64,000 nt of DNA, from contig CM051459.1 in NCBI GenBank assembly GCA_028095005.1, positions 310,870,513 through 310,934,512 of the forward strand, written 5' to 3'. This DNA is from Rhynchospora pubera. Its lineage: Eukaryota; Streptophyta; Magnoliopsida; Poales; Cyperaceae. A program made the translations under genes and the position numbers. Positions 1-10,700 of this stretch are shown one piece after another. Every line of letters starts with the position of its first letter. Positions within the stretch are counted from its first letter, which is position 1. Below the pieces are notes generated by a model. It searched no databases and was not told the DNA's origin. It saw only the letters and a program-made list of their open reading frames with translations.

Positions 1-779
1 ATAGTTATAATTTTTTTTTCTAATCATATTTGCAACATAATTCAAATTCACGGATAAATTTTATTTTATTGGTGCACTAATATAGCATAGAGAAAGGTTC
101 CGCTGCAAATATTTTGGTTATCTCAAATACTAACATTTTGCTATATAGGTAATTTTTTAAATTGTAAAATTTGAACTTTAAATCCAAACCATTGATCTTA
201 TTTAATTTAATAAGTGATATTTTTTCATATAAATTTTGTAAATTTTAGAGTTTATTTGATACTCGATCAAAGGCTAAAACATGAACGTATTAGAACGAAT
301 CTATCATAGTTAAATATATTAAAAATAGTTCTACCAATCATTATTTAATTTAATAATTAAATATATTTGAAAATCTAAAGTAGATATATTTGGAAGTCTA
401 AGGTAGTTCATGCCTAATCTATAGACAAAAAAAATATCCTCTCATACGACATGCAATTTGAGCCTTCCAATTTTCGTTGATCGATCAATCTGAATATATT
501 CTAGAAGTTTAACCTTCTTAATTAAAAGTCGTGACTACATTGACTTTTAATTAAAAATATTTTTTTAGTTAAATATATTAAAAATAGTTTTACAAATCAT
601 CTAAGATAGTTATTTATTTATAAAGTAAATATAAAATATATATATTGGAAATATATATTTCTTTATATATTGATAGATTTAGCCATCAAAATTTATTAAA
701 TTGCGGCGAAATAGCCTCCCCTCATCTAGTAGGATTTAATGTTCAAATATGCACTGTCCTTGAGCTTTACATAACTTCT

Positions 780-1290
780 AGGAAAAAAAAATTCACGTGC
801 CATCCAAAATTGAGAAAATTGAGGATTTTCCACCCAAAAGTAAAATCTTCTATTTTTACCAAAAAAATTCAAATTTCTTCTTGAAATACCACTTTATCAT
901 TTTAAATATAAATAAATAAATAATAATAATTAAATATTAGAAATATAATTTTACGACTATTATCCCTTGCTCCCAATATTAGAACCAGTCGATCAAAACT
1001 CGATTGAACTCAATATTCCCATATGTTCTTCTCTTTCGCGCAAATAGATGAGCCAAATAAAATTGGATTCGATCGAATTTTGATTGATTGGTTCTAATAT
1101 TGGGTGCGAGGGCATAACAATTAGACAATTACATTTCAATTATTTAACTTTTAATTTTTTATTTTAAACGACAGAGTGATATTTAGAGAAGAAATTTTAA
1201 TTTTTTGGTACAAAAACAAAATATTTTATTTTTGGATGGAAAATTCTCAATTTTCATGGCTAAAAAAATAATTTTCCTAACTTTTAATGC
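780..1290. repeat. Long imperfect foldback, copy A
   Basis: The sequence at about 797-1012 (key pieces GCCATCCAAAATTGAG, CCCAATATTAGAACCA) recurs as its reverse complement at about 1058-1290, leaving a loop near 1013-1057. The two ORFs that overlap the arms, at 645-884 plus and 1183-1380 minus, encode alike peptides because of this palindrome, so neither is a gene. It resembles a long-TIR foldback element, but I could not fix the ends or a target-site duplication. The rest of 1-3171 is AT-rich with no gene I can support. Confidence 0.7.
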
Positions 1291-3171
1291 GAAAATTTGA
1301 TATTGGAAAAATAATTTATCGTGAAAATGTATACCAACATGATTTATAATCATATTAGTACCATATTTCATATTTTCCACATATGCGCAAACAATGTTGT
1401 AATTATTATATAATTTCGATCCACAAAATAAAATATTTTATTGCTAGAATTCCTATATTATCACATTAATAAATGTTTAAATATTCCAGAAAAATAATAT
1501 GTATATCGCATTTAATTATAAATATAGTTGGTAAAATTATTATTGAGTCTGGTTACAGTTAAAAGGATTTGACATATCATTTCGTCAAACCCGATTAGAA
1601 TCTATAAGTTAAAAATAATTTTCTAAAAATCTGAAAAATGATAAATAAAATTTTCAAAATATGAATTATAATTTTTGTTACAATATTTCAATATGAAAAA
1701 TTAATTCAACGAAAATAACTATAGTACTATACTTGATAAATTGATATTTTTCTAACTCTCTACTTATAGCCCATACTATATAATTGGAAATTAAAAAATA
1801 TACTAACGAATCTATAAATTAACTGCATTAGTAACATATTCATATTTATAACTAGATTCCCATCCCATGTACTATTTCTACCATATTAAAACTATATTAT
1901 TGAATAACGGTGCACAGGAAGTGGTTATTGGATTTGGTCACACGATATATTGAAAACGAAGGGTAAGTGGGACGTTATTTGTTATTTTTTAATCATTTTG
2001 AGGGAGATTTTTTTTATAATTGGTAAAAAAAAGATAGGTAACTACTTTTGGCGGACTGACCTTATTCTTTCGAAGTTTTTTTTTTTATAACGATAAATTG
2101 TATTTGGGCAAGGCGAGGACTGACCTTATTCTTTCAAAGTTTTTTTTTTCAAAAAATGTACTTCAAATGACAATTATAAATCGATAAATATGACCATCAT
2201 ATTAAAATCCTGTAGAAAATCAAATTGTAAGTTCTTGTGAAAATGTTTACCATTCTTCATATTTTTCAGAAAAATCAGCTTCCTGGATTTTTATAATTTT
2301 TAAGGGTGGCATATTTTTACTTCGCAATCTAAGAGTGATATTTTCCAAACTGATAAAAATATGTAGTGAAAAAAAACTAACTTTTTCTAAAACAAAACAC
2401 ATTGCAATAATATTTAATCATAACCTACTTAGATACTGTATTTATTTACTAATATACAATCTATACGACCAATGGAAACAATTTCATGAAATTGGATTAA
2501 TCTTATTGATCATAGTTAAATCTTTAATTTTTCAATCACGCGAATCTTGCTTTTCGAGAAGAAAATTTGAAAGAATTTTTTTTTCAATTAGTTCGCAATT
2601 TATAGTAGCCTATAATTATTTATTTATATGTTTATTTATTTATTGATAGAAGAGATCAGCTATAAAAAGACAATAGAAAGTGGAGGGTAGTATGGGATTT
2701 GCGCATGTAATAAACGGGACGTGTACGTTAGTGGGAGGTTATTTAATTACTTGTTTATTTCATTCATTAATTATTTTGTTTAGAGAGATTAATTTTCTTC
2801 AATTGATACGGACGAAAAAAAATCGGGTAACCAACTTTGGCGGTACAATTTGGCGCCCATGTATAAAAAATGGTTATGCTAAATCTTGCCACGCGGTCTT
2901 GCAGCAGCGCTATCATAGTAAGAACGCAATTAACTTTAATATCAGTCTTGCAATAGTATGTAATTAGCGAGAAAATTAAAATTCCTTGCAATCATCATGT
3001 TGCTAAAACCCCTTTTTGGATAAAAATAAAGAATTAAATGGATAAAAATGAAGAATTTAAAACCGGAAACAGCTAGTGCTCAATTTGGCGCAACATTATG
3101 GATAAAAATAAAGAATTTAATGCAACAACATACTTTCAATTTGCAAGTGAATATCACTCTTAAAAGAAAGC

Positions 3172-3528
3172 TCACCGGTTGCAATCCATGCTAGGAGTGA
3201 TGGTAACATTGACAGAGACACCACATAGGCTGGGAAGAAGAGCGGCACGTGAGAAATCGACTGTCGGGAAGTGGTTGGCAACTCCCTTGAGGCAGTTGCA
3301 CATGGTCATTTTGTCGGACGGAGTGACAGCTGTTCGGTTCAGCACTGTCATCCCACCACAACACAAATGGTACGGTATTGTGGACCGGCCGGCGAGATAA
3401 GATGCACACGGGCTGATCATGCGTGCGACCTCATTACACGGCATTGGCGTTGCAAACACCGTGTAGGTGTAAGTGCAAGATAATGCAGCGGTGAAAAATA
3501 ATACAAGGGTTATGAGGCTTCTTGCCAT
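3172..3528 (-). CDS. Type 1 non-specific lipid-transfer protein, copy A
   Basis: Predicted 118-aa secreted protein. Residues 1-26 form a hydrophobic signal peptide ending near VFA. The mature part has the eight-cysteine nsLTP pattern C-X9-C-X14-CC-X19-C-X-C-X22-C-X13-C, which is close to the type 1 consensus. Family members fold into a four-disulfide helical bundle that carries lipids in the apoplast; the ligand here is unknown. The start is the ATG at 3528, just inside the hydrophobic leader. The frame ends CNR-TGA, and that TGA lies within a GTGAGC splice-donor-like string. Type 1 nsLTP genes often have an intron at this point, so one or two further residues may come from a downstream exon I could not place. 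A TATA box lies about 47 bp upstream of the ATG. Confidence 0.93.
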   Translation of the reverse strand: MARSLITLVLFFTAALSCTYTYTVFATPMPCNEVARMISPCASYLAGRSTIPYHLCCGGMTVLNRTAVTPSDKMTMCNCLKGVANHFPTVDFSRAALLPSLCGVSVNVTITPSMDCNR

Positions 3529-3574
3529 TAGGGAGAGTGAGTGAGAGGTGGTGTGTGCTTGAGTGCATATGACA

Positions 3575-3588
3575 ATATATATATATAA
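3575..3588 (-). promoter_or_regulatory. TATA box of nsLTP copy A
   Basis: On the minus strand the run reads TTATATATATATATTG, about 47-60 bp upstream of the ATG. A short leader of about 20-30 nt follows if transcription starts 25-30 bp downstream. Confidence 0.6.
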
Positions 3589-3892
3589 GAGGGTCGGCTC
3601 TGTTCATTTTTATTTTGTATTATTTATTGTCTATTCTTGTTTGTTCTTTTATTTATATATTTGTTATTATTGCTTTTGAGGGGTGGAGGCGGTGCCAAAA
3701 GTGCTTGGGATGGGGTAGTTAGGCCTATCCAAGAGGCGTGACAAATATTATTTAATTAATTCGGTTTCAACATTTGATAGATTTCTGAGGGCAAATTAAC
3801 AATTTAAGTTCTTGGTGGCATTTTAACGAGCATCTTGTGTGCTAAAAAACTGATATGAGGTCTTAAATTAGAGAACGCTTGTGTATGAGCGG

Positions 3893-4403
3893 TACTTGAC
3901 TGACCCGTTACACATGTTGATCGAGGCTGAATTACCTGCTAATATAATTGATGTAAGGTTGAAACAAGAGCAAGAGATCATTGAAGAACTGCTAAAACTT
4001 GGCATAAGTGAACTCAATTAATTAGAACTTAAATTGTTTGTTTACAATATCACAAGGTCTTTCTGAGGTTTCTTTTTCTTTTTAATTTTCAAGTTTCTAT
4101 AGTGGTTTTGCTCATTTAGCAGTGACAACGTGTTCTAAGTGGCTAGGTACTGAATCCAGTGTGAATTTGTACCGCTTTTGTGTTATCAGAGGTTTGTTTC
4201 CATTTAGTCCTTGATGACAGTTCTCATGACCCAAATACCTAGTAGTTTGTAACATTAATATTTCAAGGACTAAAATGTGATTATTTTATATCTCTTCGGC
4301 AGATGAGTAGCAAGATATTTACAAGAAGCAACAGCTGAGAGAACTTGCCATACCGAACTCTTTTTCTCTGAGAGAGAGAGGAGGCCTCTCTCAAACAGAC
4401 ATG
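3893..4403 (+). pseudogene. Decayed 3' exons of a KH-domain (STAR/SPIN1-like) RNA-binding protein gene, copy A
   Basis: Not visible as a long ORF. From 3893 the plus strand encodes YLTDPLHMLIEAELPAN, followed by a Lys/Glu-rich helix ending EIIEELLK. About 300 bp later, after a CGGCAG acceptor-like string, 4302 onward encodes DE-stop-QDIYKKQQLRELA and then SFSLRER. From memory these are consecutive segments after the KH domain of plant STAR-type proteins, which usually read EELLKPVDES then QQLRELAMLN. The in-frame TAG replaces the Ser codon of DES, and the first exon runs on into LGISELN-stop. The rest of the gene, including the KH core, is not seen. The fragment lies between the nsLTP and GDSL genes in all three copies, so it was captured before triplication. 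Confidence 0.7.
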
Positions 4404-4732
4404 GTTGTGGACTTGTGGTTCCACATCACGCCAACAAGTAATTGCTTCCGAGAGTTAAAATTAGCATGTAAACATTTCTAACTTAAAGTTTGTATTAAGT
4501 AAAAAGAACGTTTCAAAGATGATAACAGTGTCAAATTAACTAAAAAATAATTATTTAAATTTTAGATGTCATTACAAAATCTTTTTAATAACTGTAAGAA
4601 CCCAGAAGCTATATAATTTAAAGCATAAATATTAATATAAATCTTTAGAGCGACATGCTATGTTATATTTTGTTTAGCATAAAAACGAAAGGAACTATAG
4701 AATCAGTGAGAAATTAACTTCCCCTGGCAAAA

Positions 4733-7700
4733 CTAGTTTTCATGAGCATCAACTATAGGTGGATCTGCATAAGGACCTTTTAACCAACTATTGGCAATAT
4801 AGCGGTAAGCGGCTTCAGTTAATCTTAAGCCATCCCAATTCAAATATGTTGATGGATTCTTGCATACAGTAACATTTGGAGAGCTGCACGTCTCAATCAG
4901 GCTATAATTGTATTTACCACCTTTTCCGCAGCAAACAACTAATCGCTTAGATATAAATCCTGAAATAACAAATGTTGAACTCCTTTTTAGACCAGAAATA
5001 AGCACATGTAAATCCAAAAATAACATCAAGTTGGAATTAATACAGGAGAGTGGAGAGACTTCGAGATTCCTCAATTTTTTTCTTCTTCTTTTTTTTTTAA
5101 AAATATATTGATTATCTAAAAGCAGGTCAGGTTTATCTCTCTCTCAAGTCCTAATTCAATAGCGTTTTCCATTTTTATTAGAAAGATTTGTCGACTGATT
5201 TTGTAGCTTACCATAACGTTGAGGAAACCTGACAAAGTTTAAAACAGGTTCGTAAAAATCTGCATAAATGATCTTTGCTTGAGGATAATTGACTCGCAGT
5301 TCTTTTACCGCCTTAAGTAGAAGGTAGTTATGATGTCTTGATAGTGTGTTGTATCGTTCAATGCATCCAGTCTTAGGATCATAAGAGGACTTATCATATG
5401 CATAAAGGTCGAAAACATCCAATTTTGCCGGAAGGCAGCCTATAGGCATGTTTCCTGGTACCACCACAGTCTGTGCACCTTGATCAAGAAGTTCCTATTG
5501 AAAGATAAAGTGTGTGTGTTCGCGTATATACACACACGTATATATGTCTGTTAAGAATGCATTTGTATCCTGATTAACACATAACGAATATTTGCACATA
5601 TATTTAATAAGCAAATAGATCTTCTTTTCAAATTCTTGTCAATTTTTTGTCTTTTGTTTTTAAGCCGGGCAGAAAATTCTGAAGTACCTTGATTATTCCC
5701 GCAATAATCTGAATAATTTTTGCAGCATAAGACACCATCATAGGCAACTTACTGGAGGGCACTAAGACGTAGTCTCTCCCTTCAATATGTCCAACAATGA
5801 AGAGAGATCTGCTAAAATAATCTCTGCATTCTGCATTGCAAGTTTGCAACGACAACATTGCTTGTTCAGTTAATTTTAGTTTTTTACATTCAAGGTCATA
5901 TTGATTCAATATTTTACTTGAACATGCCATTTAGGAGAAGGGAACTAGAGGTTACAAACCCTTTGTTGTTTGGCATAACGAAGGCTTCAACTCCTTGAAC
6001 CATTGTAGTTGAGATGATAATGAAGTACTCAATGGATCTTCATAAGATGTTAGATTGTGCTCCTTGAAGAAAGTCGGGTCAAGCGCTGTTGCACCTTCTA
6101 CCGCAAAATTTGCTCCTTGTCGAAAGCTTCCATTTTTGCCCAAGTAAGGTTTAAGATATGGCAGGCCAAATTCCTCCGCTGCATAACAAATTAAAAAAAT
6201 AAATAAATAAATAAAATGGAAATTGATTACTGAATTACTACAGTATATATCATGATATAGAGATCAATTCTTTTCTATGTACTTCTATGCTAGATTTGCT
6301 TTATATTAAATCAATATGACCTTGAATGTAATTGGACGAATTGGAGACCTCATATCTTTGAATTTTTTTTTACTAATTTTGAATTTTTAAAGATTTCAAT
6401 ATTGATTCAATATGACCCAAAAATTTCTTTTCTACTAATTTTGGATTTTTAAAGATTGCTGTATATTTGGATTCAACATAATAGAGGACGAATTGGAGAA
6501 CAAATTGCTAAAGTGCTATGTGTCTTAATATCAATTTTATACTTTTAATGAAAGACCTAAATCATTCAGTATTTTTTTTTCCATTTTGAAATCTTGTTGG
6601 GAATAAAATTTTATCTACTTTTGGGAATTTTTTACTATTTTTTTCGATTATTAGACATCATTTTTTTTATTGGTCTATAACTAATTTTATCCAGATTTTT
6701 CCAAACTCCAAAATATTGTAAAAAGGATATAAAATTTGATTTTTTTTAACTTAAATTTTAATAAGGAGAACAGGCCGTTCGTTCGCAAAACTATTAAGCA
6801 ATCATCTATTGTTTTTTTTAATAAAATCTTTTTTAGTATAATTGTAGGACAGAGAGTGACACTGTTATAATTAATATTATTAATTATATATTATTAATTA
6901 TAACATTATGTGGCCTATATATTAAATATAAACCAAGTTCATTTATGAAAATTATCTAAGGGGTACATTGGATTTTGATGGAAAATCCAATGGACCAGAT
7001 TAATTACAAATTTTTATCCCTTTAATTGCCTTAGTAAATTTGTTTTTTCTCTCTCCTGTCATATTGGCATCTTTTCATGATTTTCGCCCACAAAAATTAA
7101 GAGAGGCAGAAGAGAAAAAATAACGCCATTTTTACCATCAATCACACTAAGGGAAATTAAAGAAGATCATATATTCCGCCTTACGATATGTTTTCACTTC
7201 AATCCTGTGAGTTTTATTATAATTTATTGATTTTATATGAAATACGTTGATTCTAGAATGTTAATTAGAAATATTATTAAGAATTAATATTTTACGTCTA
7301 TCATTTGGTATCGGAGCAGTACGTATTTTCATATAAAATTACTAATTTTTCCGGACTCAATTACTGAAATTTAATAGTATTTTTTCAAATTTTATTTACT
7401 AATTATGATAAATTTCAGTTTATATTACTGGATACGTCATTTCTGTGTGCAAATTGGCGATAGTAATCATTGTTTTCTTTTTTTTCCTACTCTTGTCTTT
7501 ATGCGCACACAACAATCCTGAGATGGTATGGACGCCCATCTTAAGTAACCGAATTGGATTAAATCTAAAGTACAATTTAATGATCCAACCACTTTCTTTC
7601 ATTAAGAGGTGCATAGATAGTGAGGACGACCACTTATAATTCTAAATTGTATAGGATCTTGATTTGTACATTAAATAATCTCTTTCCTATTTCTTACGCT

Positions 7701-10700
7701 TCGGTCAGTCATCTTCTATTAATGAATTAATTATATTAAGATAAACTTTTTCCTATTTATTTTGTACGCGCCCTTTACCGAGTTTGTCTTATTATTTAAG
7801 AAAGACATAAAGTATAATTGTTTTCGGATTGTGCGTGCGTGAACATAGGACTTTACATATAGTTACTTCATTTGATTATTATTTCTTTTATCAAATAGAA
7901 TTTTTAAACCATATGTAAATATATTTTTATGTATCGTTTCTATATATGATATTATTAAAGATATGATTTTATATTATATATATCAAGTAACCCAACGGAA
8001 CTATGCTATATATAATTTATTATCATATAAATTTACTTTTAATATGTGGTTGTTATCAATTTTACAAATTTTAATTGTGACTACCATTTTATTAAAAGAA
8101 CTATGTTTTACATTATGTCTGTTGTATTGTATTACGTTTATGCTTTACATTTAATAAATTATAAATGTCAATTTTACCAACTTTAACTGTCAAGTATAAT
8201 TTATTAGATGAATTTTTTTAATTTATGTTCAATTTATTTCTGCCCAACGGTGATATGAATTGATTTTAGTGGATCAACTATCAAACCTGAAATATTAATT
8301 GGCATTTTATTATTTCAGATTAATTAATTATTAGTCCCCTAATTATAGTTGATCTAATTTATTTAATTTTATATGTCTGTGGATTTTAGTTAATAGTAAG
8401 CATTTTATTTGTCATGATGAATTTGCAGCATTGAACAATATTAGTACCCAAATGTCTGGAATACCATTGTTGAATGGAACAAATTTTTCAACTTGGAAAG
8501 AGCAACTCGAGATCTGTCTTGGTGTTCTTGAAATGAACCAAGCATTACGTATGGATAAACCTGAGAAACCAAAGGATGATGCTGCAGATGAAGCAAAAAC
8601 TGCTTATGCAAAATGGGAGCGTTCTAATCGCATGTCTCTCATGATTATGAAAAGCATCATTTTTTTGGCAATTCGGGGAGGCATTCCTGAAAAGAATGTT
8701 ACTGGTGAACTTTTTACTGCTAAAGAATTTTTAGCCTCTGTTGAGGAGCAGTTTAAGAGTACATCAAAGGCTAATGCAAGTGCTCTCATAATGAAAATGC
8801 TCACTATCAAGTATAATGGGACTAGCGGTGTACGTGAACATATCACGATGATGAATGATATGGCCGCAAAATTAAATGGCATGGACTTGGCAATTTCTGA
8901 TGGATTTTTGGCTCATTTCATTATGACTTCTCTTCCTGCTCAGTTTGGTTCTTTCAAGATCAATTACAACACGTAGAAAGAGAAGTGAAAAATGAGCAAA
9001 TTTATTGCCATGTAAGGAAGGATTGTACCAAGTTCAGAGCGTGGCTTGCCAAGAAGGGCAATGATTTTAATTACATGATTTGTGAGTCTCTTTTAATTGA
9101 TGTTTCCTTAAATACGTGGTGAGTTGACATTGGTGCCTCTGTGCACATTACGAACTCATTGCAGGGATTCCTTTCCGTGAGGATGCTGGAAAAGAGAAAA
9201 AAGAAGCTTAAAGTAGCCAATGGATGGATTAGAGGCTGAAGTGGAGGCCGTTGGAACTCTTCGTTTAGTCTTGAAGAGTGGCTTTATTCTCTATTTGCAT
9301 GATGTAGTTTATATTCCTAGTGTGATTAGGAATTTAATTTCTGTTTCTAGACTTGATGCGTGTGGTTTTATGTTTCAGTTTGGAAATAATGAGTTGGGAC
9401 TATATCATAACTCTAAGTTTTTTGGTTCTGGATTATTATGTGACAATCTATATAAATTATGTTTGGATTATTCCTTTTTTGATTCTTTATTATCCCTGAA
9501 TGTTAATTGTGTTGATCATAAACGTGGCACAAAGAGAAATCGTGATGTTGGATATTCTTCCAAATTATGGCATCGCAGATTGGGTCATATTTCAAGAGAT
9601 AGAATGCAACGTCTCATTAAAAATGAAATTCTCCCAACATTAGATTTTTCTGATTTTCAAAACTGCATTGAATGTGTTAACGGAAAATTTGTTAAGGGAA
9701 ATAAGAAAGGAGCCACTCGAAGTGGGGGACTATTGGAATTAATCCACACCGATATATGCGGCCCTTTTCCCACTCCGAGTCTCAACGGACATAAATCATT
9801 CATTACTTTTATTGATGATTACTCACGCTATGCCTATGTGTTCTTAATTTTTGAAAAATCTGAAGCACTAGACAAATTTAAGATTTTTAAGGCTGAAGTT
9901 GAAAATCAGCATAATCTTAAAATTAAAGTAGTGCGATCAGATAGAGGCGGTGAGTATTATGGTAGGCACACTGACTTGGGTCAAAGTCCAGGTCCATTCG
10001 CTTTGTTTCTTCAAGAAAGTGGTATTATTCATCAATTCTCTATGCCGGGTGATCCTCGGCAAAATGGAGTGGCTGAAAGGCGTAATCGTACATTAATGGA
10101 TATGGTACATAGTATGATATCCAATACCACTTTACCAGAATTTTTGTGGTCCGAGACTTTAAAAACAGCAACACATGTTCTCAATCGAGTTCCTAGTAAA
10201 TCTGTTCCAGCAACACCTTATGAATTGTGGACTGGAAGAAAACCACAACTAGGATACTTACGTGTGTGGGGCTGTCCTGCTGAAGCAAAAGTCTACAATC
10301 CACAAATTAAGAAACTGGATTCCAAAACCGTCAGTTGTTCTTTCATAGGATATCCAGAGAGGTCCAAAGGTTTTAGATTTTATTGTCCCTTGCATACCAC
10401 TAGAATAGTTGAGACAAGACATGCAGTATTTTTTGAAAATGGCAACATTAGTGGGAGTAATGAAAAACGAACTATAAACCTCGATGAAGAAGACCGAATT
10501 TATGTTCCAACTTCGGTCATTTCAGAGGCTACAAGTTCTGTTTCTCCTTTATTACTAAATGAAGGTACTAATGTTAGTAATGTTCCTAACAATGAAGATG
10601 TACCTTTGCTGCCACAAGAACCTTTACGCAAGTCGCAAAGAAAATGAAAATTTGCAATACCTGATGATTATATTGTATACCTTACTGAAGAAGGTGGTAA

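Larger units (their letters stand above)
1..7877. repeat. Segmental duplication, copy A (left end outside window)
   Basis: Position 1 corresponds to about 25550 in copy B and 54729 in copy C, so the unit was already running at the left edge. It can be followed against copy B to about 6613 (B 32160) and against copy C to the end of the window (A 7877 = C 64000). The offset to B is 25549, falling to 25547 after a 2-bp indel near 5090. The offset to C is 54728 up to the LINE insertion and about 56124 after it. Differences I read are single substitutions and small indels. Many positions have A differing from B=C, for example GDSL residue 304 (Arg against Pro) and residue 372 (Glu against Lys), which suggests B and C are closer to each other. 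Confidence 0.95.

Noticed and set aside
645..884. 79-aa plus ORF, with a 65-aa minus ORF at 1183-1380, repeated in B and C
   Set aside because: They are the two arms of one inverted repeat and have no protein features.
2335..2991. ORFs of 103, 95 and 74 aa upstream of nsLTP A, repeated in B and C
   Set aside because: AT-rich, overlapping on both strands, composition follows the DNA; the first changes length in B and C through an indel in a T run.
3179..3483. Plus-strand and other-frame ORFs over nsLTP (also in B and C)
   Set aside because: Antisense shadows of the eight-cysteine protein.
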